A stretch of 63,252 nucleotides of DNA. Origin: Suilimivivens sp964614185. GTDB taxonomy: Bacteria > Bacillota > Clostridia > Lachnospirales > Lachnospiraceae. The translations under genes and the position numbers were made by a program. Position 1 is the first letter of the stretch; the number at the start of each line of letters is the position of its first letter. The DNA lies in NCBI GenBank assembly GCA_964614185.1, contig CAZTKJ010000014.1, forward strand, positions 1 to 63,252, given 5' to 3'. The notes under the pieces were generated by a model. It saw only the letters and a list, made by a program, of their open reading frames with translations. It was not told where the DNA came from and did no database searches. Of the stretch, positions 23,960-31,692 are shown piece by piece.

Positions 23960-24715
23960 ATGGAATACATAGTTTATTGCATCATTGTATTTTTAGCAGG
24001 AATTACAATAGGGAGTTTTTTGAACGTATGTATTTTAAGGATTCCCCAAAAGGAGGATATTGTTCTCAAACCTTCCCATTGTATAAAATGCGGTAAGGTT
24101 TTGAAGTGGTATGAATTGATCCCATTACTTAGTTTTTGCATACAAAGAGGCAGATGCAGAGGCTGCCTGGCTAAAATCTCCCTGCAGTATCCATTGATAG
24201 AATTGGGAAACGGACTGGCATATATATGGATTTTTGCGGTAAACGGATGGAATCCGGAAAGTGTGCTGTTTAGTTTATGCGCCTCTGTGCTGATCGTGAT
24301 AAGCGTCATTGACTGGAGAACATTTGAAATTCCGGCAGGATGTAATATGATCATAGGTATTTTAGGTATTTTCCGGATGATTTTGGATCTTGCACATTGG
24401 TATGATTATGTAATAGGATTTTTTGCAGTAAGCAGTTTATTTGCTGTAGTTTATCTGCTTACAAAAGGAAGAGGAATCGGCGGAGGAGATATTAAACTGA
24501 TGGCGGCGGCGGGTCTGCTGATTGGATGGCAGAAAATTCTGCTGGCGCTGATGATAGGTTCTGTTGCAGGATCTGTTATACATCTTACCCTGATGAAGCT
24601 AAAGGGAAAAGACAGAGTTTTAGCATTTGGTCCTTATCTGGCACTGGGGATCTTTACGGCCATGCTTTATGGAGAACAGATCATTGCCGCATATTTAGGT
24701 TTATTTGTTTTTTAG
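23960..24715 (+). CDS. Prepilin peptidase (type IV leader peptidase, family A24)
   Basis: A 251-residue polytopic membrane aspartyl protease that removes prepilin leaders and N-methylates the new end. The cytoplasmic loop carries two CxxC pairs (CIKCG and CRGC), which bind zinc in many homologues. Catalytic aspartates lie in SVIDWRTFEIP and GGGDIKLMAA, the GxGD motif. About seven hydrophobic helices are visible and length is normal. It starts 17 bases after the prepilin gene and is followed by a terminator. Confidence 0.94.
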   Translation: MEYIVYCIIVFLAGITIGSFLNVCILRIPQKEDIVLKPSHCIKCGKVLKWYELIPLLSFCIQRGRCRGCLAKISLQYPLIELGNGLAYIWIFAVNGWNPESVLFSLCASVLIVISVIDWRTFEIPAGCNMIIGILGIFRMILDLAHWYDYVIGFFAVSSLFAVVYLLTKGRGIGGGDIKLMAAAGLLIGWQKILLALMIGSVAGSVIHLTLMKLKGKDRVLAFGPYLALGIFTAMLYGEQIIAAYLGLFVF

Positions 24716-24750
24716 ACTAATAATGAAATATATTGCATATAATTAAGAAG

Positions 24751-24780
24751 AAATCCGCATAGCTGATGTGGATTTTTTTT
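24751..24780 (+). terminator. Terminator of the prepilin/peptidase operon
   Basis: AAATCCGCAT (24751-24760) pairs with ATGTGGATTT (24766-24775), followed by a run of T to 24780. Confidence 0.88.
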
Positions 24781-24809
24781 CTGATATTTTTTATTTATAA
24801 ATTTTTAAC

Positions 24810-24838
24810 TTGCAACACTATAAAAATAGGTGTATGAT
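24810..24838 (+). promoter_or_regulatory. Sigma-A promoter of topA
   Basis: TTGCAA (24810-24815), 17 bases, TATGAT (24833-24838), about 40 bases before the start codon. Confidence 0.65.
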
Positions 24839-24879
24839 TTAGCACGTTATTAACTTTGTGACAAAGGGGTATGCAGACA

Positions 24880-26970
24880 ATGGCAAAATATCTGGTTATT
24901 GTAGAATCACCTGCCAAGGTAAAAACAATCAAGAAATTTTTAGGTTCCAATTACGAAGTAATGGCAAGCAACGGTCATGTCCGGGATTTGCCAAAGAGCC
25001 AGCTGGGAATTGACGTGGAACATGATTATGAGCCTAAGTATATTACGATCCGTGGTAAAGGTGATATATTGGCCAATTTAAGAAAAGAAGTAAAGAAAGC
25101 AGAAAAAATCTATCTGGCAACGGACCCTGACCGCGAAGGAGAGGCAATATCCTGGCATCTTCTAAAGGCGCTTAAGCTGGAAGATAAAAAGGTGTATCGT
25201 ATTACTTTTAATGAAATTACGAAAAATGCAGTAAAAGAATCTTTGAAAAATGCCAGGGAAATCAATATGGATCTGGTGGATTCCCAACAGGCCAGACGTG
25301 CTCTGGACCGTATGGTGGGGTATCGGATCTCTCCCCTTTTGTGGGCAAAAGTAAAGAGGGGACTTAGTGCGGGACGTGTGCAGTCTGTAGCGCTGCGCAT
25401 CATTTGCGACAGAGAGAATGAAATCAATGATTTTATTCCGGAGGAATATTGGACATTAGATGCCTTTTTTTCCATACCGGGAGAGAAGAAACCGTTAAAT
25501 GCGAAATATTATGGGATTAAAGATAAAAAGGTAACGATTTCCTCTAAGGAAGAGATGGATCAGATCGTGAAGGATCTTGATCAGGTTGATTTTAAGATAA
25601 ATGAGGTTAAAAAGGGGGAAAGGATCAAGAAGGCGCCTCTTCCCTTTACCACTTCCACATTACAGCAGGAAGCCAGCAAAACACTGAATTTTTCCACACA
25701 GAAAACCATGCGCTTAGCACAGCAGCTTTATGAGGGAATTGATATTAAAGGCAATGGAACCATAGGTGTGATCACATATTTGCGTACAGATTCAACAAGA
25801 GTTTCTGCAGAAGCAGAGGCAATGGCAGAAGAATATATAACTGCCAATTACGGTAAAGAGTATGCAGCGGGAGCTTCTGTAAACAAAAAGAGCGGACAGA
25901 AGATCCAGGATGCCCATGAAGCAATCCGGCCTACTGATTTAAAACGCACACCGGCTCAGCTGAAAGATTCTCTCTCAAGAGATCAGTTCAGACTCTATCA
26001 ACTGATCTGGAGACGTTTTACCGCAAGCCGTATGACATCTGCCAGATATGAAACTACTTCTGTCAGAATTGACGGCGGAAAACATCGCTTTACAGTATCC
26101 GCCTCAAGGATCGTGTTTGAAGGCTTTATGAATGTTTATACCCAGGAGGATGAAAAGGAAGAGAGCAATGCGCTGGTTAAGGGGATTGACACTTCTACAG
26201 AGCTTACTTTAAAAGAACTTGAGCCTAAGCAGCATTTTACCCAGCCGGCTCCTCATTATACGGAAGCTTCTCTGGTACGTGCACTGGAAGAACTGGGAAT
26301 CGGACGCCCCAGTACTTATGCTCCGACTATCACAACCATTCTGGCCAGAAGATATGTAGTGAAAGAAAACCGCAATCTGTATGTGACGGAACTTGGTGAA
26401 GTAGTTAATCATATTATGAAGGATGCATTTCCAAGCATTGTGAATGTGAATTTTACAGCCAACATGGAAGCACTGTTGGATAGTGTGGAAGAAGGCAGTG
26501 TTAACTGGAAAACAGTAATAGCTAATTTCTATCCGGACCTTGATGAAGCGGTAAAAAAAGCGGAAAAAGAATTAGAAGAAGTTGAAATTGCAGATGAGGT
26601 TTCAGATGAAGTGTGTGAAGCCTGTGGCAGGTTAATGGTAATCAAGTACGGACCTCATGGTCGTTTTCTGGCGTGCCCCGGTTTTCCGGAGTGCCGCAAC
26701 ACGAAACCGTATTTTGAAAAGATCGGTGTAGCATGCCCTAAGTGCGGCAAAGATATTGTACTGAAAAAGACCAGAAAAGGAAGAAAATATTACGGATGCA
26801 TCGATAATCCCGATTGCGATTTTATGGTTTGGCAGAAGCCTGCAGATATAAAATGCCTTCGCTGTGGTTCTCTGATGCTTTATAAAGGAAACCGGCTGGT
26901 ATGCTCCGATGAAAACTGCGGATTTGTAACAAATATACCGGATAAGACAGCGGCTTCTTCAGAAAAATAG
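24880..26970 (+). CDS. topA: DNA topoisomerase I
   Basis: A 696-residue type IA topoisomerase that relaxes negative supercoils. The Toprim domain begins AKYLVIVESPAKVKTIKKF, with its acidic triad in ATDPDREGEAI. The active-site tyrosine is in GVITYLRTDSTR, near residue 300. The C-terminus carries three four-cysteine zinc ribbons (CEACGR, CPKCGK and CLRCGS with their partners). I choose ATG 24880, 10 bases after AAAGGGG; ATG 24871 is only one base after it. It has its own promoter and stands between the prepilin operon and codY. Confidence 0.97.
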   Translation: MAKYLVIVESPAKVKTIKKFLGSNYEVMASNGHVRDLPKSQLGIDVEHDYEPKYITIRGKGDILANLRKEVKKAEKIYLATDPDREGEAISWHLLKALKLEDKKVYRITFNEITKNAVKESLKNAREINMDLVDSQQARRALDRMVGYRISPLLWAKVKRGLSAGRVQSVALRIICDRENEINDFIPEEYWTLDAFFSIPGEKKPLNAKYYGIKDKKVTISSKEEMDQIVKDLDQVDFKINEVKKGERIKKAPLPFTTSTLQQEASKTLNFSTQKTMRLAQQLYEGIDIKGNGTIGVITYLRTDSTRVSAEAEAMAEEYITANYGKEYAAGASVNKKSGQKIQDAHEAIRPTDLKRTPAQLKDSLSRDQFRLYQLIWRRFTASRMTSARYETTSVRIDGGKHRFTVSASRIVFEGFMNVYTQEDEKEESNALVKGIDTSTELTLKELEPKQHFTQPAPHYTEASLVRALEELGIGRPSTYAPTITTILARRYVVKENRNLYVTELGEVVNHIMKDAFPSIVNVNFTANMEALLDSVEEGSVNWKTVIANFYPDLDEAVKKAEKELEEVEIADEVSDEVCEACGRLMVIKYGPHGRFLACPGFPECRNTKPYFEKIGVACPKCGKDIVLKKTRKGRKYYGCIDNPDCDFMVWQKPADIKCLRCGSLMLYKGNRLVCSDENCGFVTNIPDKTAASSEK

Positions 26971-26982
26971 TTTTCTGAAGAA
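26955..26982. repeat. Perfect 12-bp inverted repeat spanning the topA stop codon
   Basis: TTCTTCAGAAAA (26955-26966) pairs with TTTTCTGAAGAA (26971-26982) around ATAG; the loop supplies the stop TAG. No T tract follows on the plus strand, so it is not a typical terminator. Its right arm also resembles half of a CodY box. Confidence 0.65.
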
Positions 26983-26991
26983 AAAGAAAAC

Positions 26992-27006
26992 AATCGTCAG
27001 AAAATA
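26992..27006. promoter_or_regulatory. Possible CodY-binding site upstream of codY
   Basis: AATCGTCAGAAAATA matches the known CodY box AATTTTCWGAAAATT at 12 of 15 positions. It lies 75 bases before the codY -35, so negative autoregulation is possible. The consensus comes from Bacillus and Clostridium; binding here is inferred. Confidence 0.35.
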
Positions 27007-27080
27007 TCTCCTTCCCATATAAATAGTGTTGAAAATAAGAAGAAGTCATGTGAAGATTTGCATAAATTCCGACAGAAAGA

Positions 27081-27109
27081 TTGAAATTATGATAAATATG
27101 TGCTAAAAT
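27081..27109 (+). promoter_or_regulatory. Sigma-A promoter of codY
   Basis: TTGAAA (27081-27086), 17 bases, TAAAAT (27104-27109); leader of about 45 bases to ATG 27163. Confidence 0.7.
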
Positions 27110-27162
27110 AAAGCGATAGTGTTTTTAAGAGGTTCATGTTATTTCACAGGGAGGGATCGCCC

Positions 27163-27948
27163 ATGAGCAGTGTACAATTGCTGGATAAAACCAGAAAAAT
27201 AGGCAAACTTCTTCACAATAACAATTCAAGTAAAGTGGTGTTCAATGATATCTGCAGGGTACTGTGTGAAATTTTGGATTCCAATGTTCTTGTAATCAGT
27301 AAGAAGGGTAAGGTGCTTGGAATTGGGGATGCTGCAGGTGTTGATTCTATTACAGAGCTGATAGTGGATCATGTGGGCAGTTTTATTGACAGTATGTTGA
27401 ACGAACGCCTTTTGGCAGTTCTTTCAACCAAAGAAAATGTAAATCTGGAAACCCTTGGGTTTGAAACAGAGGATGTGAAAAAATTTGAGGCTATCATTAC
27501 TCCCATTGAAATAGCGGGAGAAAGGCTCGGTACGTTGTTTATTTACAAATGTGATAATAAATATGATATTGATGATATTATTCTCTGTGAGTATGGAACT
27601 ACGGTAGTGGGACTTGAGATGCTTCGTGCAGTGAATGAGGAAAGCGCAGAGGAAAACAGAAAACTGCATGTCATCAAATCAGCCATCAGTACCCTTTCTT
27701 ATTCTGAGATGGAAGCTATTGTCCACATTTTTGAAGAATTGAATGGCATGGAAGGAATCCTTGTTGCCAGTAAGATTGCAGACAGAGTGGGGATTACGCG
27801 GTCTGTGATCGTGAACGCACTGCGTAAGTTTGAGAGCGCAGGCGTCATTGAATCCCGATCCTCCGGTATGAAGGGGACATATATTAAAGTCTTAAATGAT
27901 ATGGTGTTTGATGAAGTAGAAAAGCTGAAGCAGGAAAATGTGCATTAG
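27163..27948 (+). CDS. codY: GTP-sensing transcriptional regulator CodY
   Basis: A 261-residue global repressor that links branched-chain amino acid and GTP levels to nutrient uptake, sporulation, competence and motility genes. The N-terminal GAF domain (LLDKTRKIGKLLH to about 155) binds isoleucine/valine; the C-terminal winged helix contains ASKIADRVGITRSVIVNAL and ESRSSGMKGTYI, the highly conserved DNA-binding block. GGGAGGG lies 7 bases before ATG 27163; the longer frame from 27136 has no ribosome site. It stands alone between its promoter and terminator, next to the flagellar cluster, which CodY is known to control in some Firmicutes. Confidence 0.96.
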   Translation: MSSVQLLDKTRKIGKLLHNNNSSKVVFNDICRVLCEILDSNVLVISKKGKVLGIGDAAGVDSITELIVDHVGSFIDSMLNERLLAVLSTKENVNLETLGFETEDVKKFEAIITPIEIAGERLGTLFIYKCDNKYDIDDIILCEYGTTVVGLEMLRAVNEESAEENRKLHVIKSAISTLSYSEMEAIVHIFEELNGMEGILVASKIADRVGITRSVIVNALRKFESAGVIESRSSGMKGTYIKVLNDMVFDEVEKLKQENVH

Positions 27949-28009
27949 CGGTTTATTAATTGAATAGTATGATATAGATAACGGAGCATAACGGATTATG
28001 TGAGAAAAT

Positions 28010-28046
28010 AAAAGGACTTATGAACTAAATGTCGTAGGTTCTTTTT
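28010..28046 (+). terminator. codY terminator
   Basis: AAAAGGACTTATGA (28010-28023) pairs with TCGTAGGTTCTTTT (28032-28045) using three wobbles, followed by another T. Confidence 0.8.
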
Positions 28047-28138
28047 GTAAGTTGGGAAAAAATACAAGAGGACAAAACAGGTACAGATATATTATAATAT
28101 ATATTGATAAACTCTTAACATTTTTTTTGCAAATTGAC

Positions 28139-28166
28139 TTGTTTTTTTCCTAAAAGAAACTATAAT
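28139..28166 (+). promoter_or_regulatory. Candidate sigma-A promoter of the flagellar operon
   Basis: TTGTTT (28139-28144), 16 bases, then TATAAT (28161-28166), 41 bases before flgB. The gap from codY (27949-28207) holds the codY terminator, AT-rich DNA and this site, and no further gene. No sigma-D motif is present here. Confidence 0.55.
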
Positions 28167-28207
28167 AATAAAGTGCGTAGGGTATGCCCTTTTGAAAGGA
28201 GACATCT

Positions 28208-28597
28208 ATGATTAACAGTAATGTATTTGATTATGTGAATGTACTTCAGAAAGCAGCAGATGCATCAGCGGTGCGTAATGAAGTGCTGGCCAACAATATT
28301 GCTAATGTGGATACGCCCGGTTATAAAAGGCAGGATGTAGATTTTGAGACACAGTTAAGGCGGGCTTTGCGCAGTACCAGATTTAAATCTGTGGACGCCA
28401 GAGTAGGGAATATCAATATGACGGAATTAAAACCAAGAGTATATACAGATTCTGCGGGATATTCTTACAGGCTTGACGGCAACAATGTGGATATTGATAC
28501 GGAGGGTACTGAAATTGCAGCTAACCAGATTAAGTATAATGGTTTGTCTGTCAGTTGGAATCAGGAATTTTCTAACCTTAAATTAGTTATGAAATAA
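28208..28597 (+). CDS. flgB: Flagellar basal-body rod protein FlgB
   Basis: A 129-residue proximal rod subunit exported through the flagellar type III apparatus. The conserved rod motif VLANNIANVDTPGYKRQDVDF is at residues 26-46, with heptad-like ends that pack into the rod. GAAAGGAG lies 6 bases before ATG 28208. It is the first gene of the cluster, directly downstream of a sigma-A-like promoter, and is followed by flgC after 15 bases, the order seen across Firmicutes. Confidence 0.97.
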   Translation: MINSNVFDYVNVLQKAADASAVRNEVLANNIANVDTPGYKRQDVDFETQLRRALRSTRFKSVDARVGNINMTELKPRVYTDSAGYSYRLDGNNVDIDTEGTEIAANQIKYNGLSVSWNQEFSNLKLVMK

Positions 28598-28612
28598 AAG
28601 GAGGAGCTGGTT

Positions 28613-29059
28613 ATGAGTATTTTTTCAGCATTTAATATTAATGCGTCCGGTCTTACGGCGCAGCGTTACCGTATGGATGTAATTTCTGAAAACATAGCAA
28701 ACGTTGATACCACCAGAACAGAAGACGGCACGCCTTATAGACGAAAAGTTGTTACTTTTGAACAGAGGGGTGAAAGAGTAAACAGCTTCAAAAATGTGTT
28801 CAGTCGTGCCAGTGATGCTTATAGAGGACAGGGTGTCAGGGTAAGCAGAGTTAGTGAAGATACGTGGACGGATATGATTATGGCATATGACCCGTCCCAT
28901 CCTGATGCAGATGAAAACGGATATGTTATGTATCCCAATGTTAATATTGTAACGGAAATGACTAATCTGATAGATGCCAGCAGGTCTTTTGAAGCTAACG
29001 CTACAGCATTTGAAGCAAGTAAGGCAATAGCATCCAGAGGACTTGAAATGAGTCAGTAA
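28613..29059 (+). CDS. flgC: Flagellar basal-body rod protein FlgC
   Basis: A 148-residue rod subunit. It begins with FSAFNINASGLTAQRYRMD and the rod motif ISENIANVDTT, and ends with the conserved EMTNLIDASRSFEANATAF and a coiled C-terminus (AIASRGLEMSQ). AAAGGAGGAG lies upstream of ATG 28613. It polymerises with FlgB, FlgF/G-type proteins and FliE on the MS ring. Length is normal. Confidence 0.97.
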   Translation: MSIFSAFNINASGLTAQRYRMDVISENIANVDTTRTEDGTPYRRKVVTFEQRGERVNSFKNVFSRASDAYRGQGVRVSRVSEDTWTDMIMAYDPSHPDADENGYVMYPNVNIVTEMTNLIDASRSFEANATAFEASKAIASRGLEMSQ

Positions 29060-29104
29060 TTAGGAAAGTATAGATAGTACTGAGAAAGGATCAGGATCAT
29101 AAAC

Positions 29105-29422
29105 ATGGATATTTCATCTTTTTATAATATATCATCAGGAGCCATCCGGGAGGCAGCAGAAAGCTATGAATCCTCATCTGCAGCACAGAAGACAGGAGAT
29201 TTTGGAAGTATTTTTGGGAAAGCTCTTGACAGTTTGAACACTACCAATGCTTATTTATCTGATGCGGAAAATGAAGAGTTGAAATGGGCTCTTGGAGAAA
29301 CTGAAAACACCCATGATCTGTCCATAGCGCTGCAGAAGGCGTCAGTAGCATTGCAGTATACGGTGGCAGTCCGCGATAAATTCCTGGATGCATACAAAGA
29401 AATTATGCAGATTCAGATTTAA
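29105..29422 (+). CDS. fliE: Flagellar hook-basal body complex protein FliE
   Basis: A 105-residue adaptor that joins the MS ring to the rod and is the first export substrate. The C-terminal signature (HDLSIALQKASVALQYTVAVR, then DKFLDAYKEIMQIQI) matches the family closely. ATG 29105 is preceded by AAGGATCAGGAT. The stop is followed by 40 bases that begin the segment duplicated with fliF. Its natural partner FliF is encoded downstream, with a truncated copy in between. Confidence 0.95.
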   Translation: MDISSFYNISSGAIREAAESYESSSAAQKTGDFGSIFGKALDSLNTTNAYLSDAENEELKWALGETENTHDLSIALQKASVALQYTVAVRDKFLDAYKEIMQIQI

Positions 29423-29435
29423 GGTCTGATAAGCG

Positions 29436-29523
29436 AGTTTGTGAAGAAAACGGGAGCAAGTCATGCCGGAAAGATTAAAAGAAATATTAAACAAAATACT
29501 GGAATGGTGGAATAAGTTTTCTG
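29436..29523 (+). repeat. 88-bp perfect direct repeat, copy 1 (mate at 30012-30099)
   Basis: Bases 29436-29523 are identical to 30012-30099. Each copy covers 27 bases of untranslated leader including the ribosome-site region GGGAGCAAG, and the first 61 coding bases of each fliF frame. The offset is 576 bases. Beyond this block the copies diverge by many substitutions, so this is a true duplication, not an assembly fold-back. Confidence 0.95.
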
Positions 29524-30008
29524 TCAGACAAAGAATCTTTAGTATTGCAGCAGTCATGCTCATAGCGGTTGCCATTTTGATGACTGTGTTTATCAGGTCA
29601 GAATACATATTACTTATTGAGGATGAAACACCCAAGGAAGCTTATAACATTGATAATGTTACTGTCGGTGTCACAGAAGAAGATAAGCAGAGACGATATG
29701 AAGTATATCTGGAGACAAGGATCGCAGATGATATGATTGCCCAGTTCGGGGCAGTTAAAAATGCAATGGTGGATATCAATATACCGGAAAATAACGATGT
29801 CCTGATTGATGAAAAGGAAGATGCTTTTGTCAGTATCATTCTTGAACTGGATGGTGAATTTACTACAGATGATGCAGCTCTTTTGGCAGAAGTAGTTTCC
29901 AAAGCAGTGGGTAATGAAACTGCAGAAAACATAGTTATTCTGGATACAAATGGCAATATGCTGTTTTCGGGAGAGGACAGCTATGGTGCAGCAGGCATCG
30001 CAAGTTAG
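29463..30008 (+). CDS. Truncated FliF paralogue: membrane helix plus one ring-building domain
   Basis: A 181-residue frame homologous to the N-terminal 232 residues of the adjacent FliF. It keeps the amphipathic N-terminus (MPERLKEILNKILEWWNKFS), the first membrane helix and the second ring-building motif (YEVYLETRIADDMIAQFG to LDTNGNMLFSGEDSY). Compared with FliF it lacks residues 63-108, essentially ring-building motif 1, and ends at TAG (30006) created at the duplication junction, before motif 3, the second helix and the FliG-binding tail. No frameshift is present and substitutions are scattered. It shares the fliF ribosome site. It could be a decaying duplicate or an accessory subunit of the ring. 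Confidence 0.85.
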   Translation: MPERLKEILNKILEWWNKFSVRQRIFSIAAVMLIAVAILMTVFIRSEYILLIEDETPKEAYNIDNVTVGVTEEDKQRRYEVYLETRIADDMIAQFGAVKNAMVDINIPENNDVLIDEKEDAFVSIILELDGEFTTDDAALLAEVVSKAVGNETAENIVILDTNGNMLFSGEDSYGAAGIAS

Positions 30009-30011
30009 ATT

Positions 30012-30099
30012 AGTTTGTGAAGAAAACGGGAGCAAGTCATGCCGGAAAGATTAAAAGAAATATTAAACAAAATACTGGAATGGTGGAATAAGTTTTCTG
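30012..30099 (+). repeat. 88-bp perfect direct repeat, copy 2
   Basis: Mate of 29436-29523. Recombination between the copies would remove 576 bases and leave fliE followed by one intact fliF. Confidence 0.95.
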
Positions 30100-31640
30100 C
30101 CAGACAAAAGACCCTTATTATCGCAGCAGCGGCAGTTGTTATCATAGCGGTTGCTATTTTGATAACCGTGTTTACCAGACCTAAATACATATTACTTATT
30201 GATTGCGAAACGACTAAGGAAGCATCTGAAGTATCGGATCTGTTGACAGACCAGAATCTTGATTTTCGGGTCTCTGATGACGGTTACCGGATAGATATCA
30301 ATAAAAAGCAGCAGTCAGAGGCCAATCTGCTTCTTGGAGCCAATGATATCCAGGCAGCTGCTTATACCATTGATAATGTTACTGCCGGCGGATTCAGCAC
30401 CACGGAAGCAGATAAGCAGAAGCGCTATGAATTATATTTGGAAACAAGGATTGCAAATGATATGATTGCCAAGTTTTCATCGGTTAAGAGCGCTACCGTG
30501 GATATTTCTATACCGGAAAACAATGGTACGCTGATTTATGAAAAGGAAGACTCCGGCGCTTGGATCATTCTTGAGCTGGATGGTGAATTTACTACAGATA
30601 ATGCTGCTTTTCTTGCAAAAGCAGTTTCTAAAGCATTAGGTAATGAAACGGAAAAAGATATCGTCATTCTGGATACAAACGGCAATATGCTGTTTTCGGG
30701 AGACGACAGTTATAGTGCAGCAGGTACCGCAAGTTCTCAGCTGGGAGTTAAAACACAGTGGGAAGCTCAGGTGAAAAGTGAAATCAGGCAGGTGCTGCTT
30801 GGAACTAATGAATTTGATAAAATAGAGGTTGCAAGTAATTTAGATTTAAGTTTTTCCACCAGTGAAGAGACTTATCACGAATATTCCGCTCCGGAGGGGA
30901 GCAGCCAGGGATTAAAGAGTTCGGACAGAACCTTTACTTCTGAGTCCCAAAACACAGGCGGAGGACTGCCCGGCACAGATTCCAATGGAGAAGATCTGGA
31001 GTATGTTTATCAAAGCGCCGGTGACAGCAGTTCTTCCACAGAAGAAACGGAAAATAATTATCTGCCCAATGAAAGGATCACAAGGACAAATAATTTGCCG
31101 GGAGCCATTGATTACAGCAGTTCTTCTATTGCCATCACAGGAATAAAATATAGAGTTATCAGAGAAGAAGATGTACGGGCTCAGGGACTTCTTGACGGCA
31201 TTACATGGGAAGAATATAAAATCAACAATGCAGAGGGCGAAAGAATGGAAGTTGATGATGCCATTTATGAAGTGGTATCTAAAGCAACAGGATTTCCTGT
31301 AGAGAATATTGCATTTGTAGCTCGTACTGAAAATGTATTTTTTGATAGAGAAGGACTTAATATCAACACGTCTGATGTTATACAGATTGTTCTTATTATC
31401 ATTATTCTGGCGCTACTGGCATTTGTAGTACTTAGAAGCATGCGTTCCGAAAAATCAGCAGAACAACCGGAGGAACTGCCGGTGGAAGCACTGCTGCAGT
31501 CTCAGCCTGAGGTTGAACTGGAAGATATTAGTACAGAACATTTATCCGAAACAAGGCGGCTGATTGAAAAGTTTGTAGATGAAAATCCTGAAGCAGTAGC
31601 AAATCTGCTGCGTAACTGGCTTAATCAGGATTGGGGTTAA
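30039..31640 (+). CDS. fliF: Flagellar MS-ring protein FliF
   Basis: A 533-residue inner-membrane protein that forms the MS ring, the base of the motor. It has a first helix (about 27-47), three periplasmic ring-building motifs (about 50-108, 115-232 and 233-440), a second helix (VIQIVLIIIILALLAFVVL, about 448-466), and a cytoplasmic tail that ends LLRNWLNQDWG and binds FliG. Length is near normal. The start has GGGAGCAAG upstream. It is immediately preceded by the truncated paralogue, with which it shares 61 identical coding bases. fliG follows after 52 bases. Confidence 0.96.
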   Translation: MPERLKEILNKILEWWNKFSARQKTLIIAAAAVVIIAVAILITVFTRPKYILLIDCETTKEASEVSDLLTDQNLDFRVSDDGYRIDINKKQQSEANLLLGANDIQAAAYTIDNVTAGGFSTTEADKQKRYELYLETRIANDMIAKFSSVKSATVDISIPENNGTLIYEKEDSGAWIILELDGEFTTDNAAFLAKAVSKALGNETEKDIVILDTNGNMLFSGDDSYSAAGTASSQLGVKTQWEAQVKSEIRQVLLGTNEFDKIEVASNLDLSFSTSEETYHEYSAPEGSSQGLKSSDRTFTSESQNTGGGLPGTDSNGEDLEYVYQSAGDSSSSTEETENNYLPNERITRTNNLPGAIDYSSSSIAITGIKYRVIREEDVRAQGLLDGITWEEYKINNAEGERMEVDDAIYEVVSKATGFPVENIAFVARTENVFFDREGLNINTSDVIQIVLIIIILALLAFVVLRSMRSEKSAEQPEELPVEALLQSQPEVELEDISTEHLSETRRLIEKFVDENPEAVANLLRNWLNQDWG

Positions 31641-31692
31641 TTTAGATCATGCATTATGCCGGAAAGAAATGACAGGAGGGGAGTATTAAGAT

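Noticed and set aside
28134..28166. TTGACT (28134-28139) as -35 of the flgB promoter
   Set aside because: The spacer to TATAAT would be 21 bases; TTGTTT with 16 bases is more likely.
29463..30008. Short fliF as an assembly artefact
   Set aside because: Beyond 88 bp the copies differ by many substitutions and a clean 46-codon deletion, which a collapsed or duplicated assembly would not produce.
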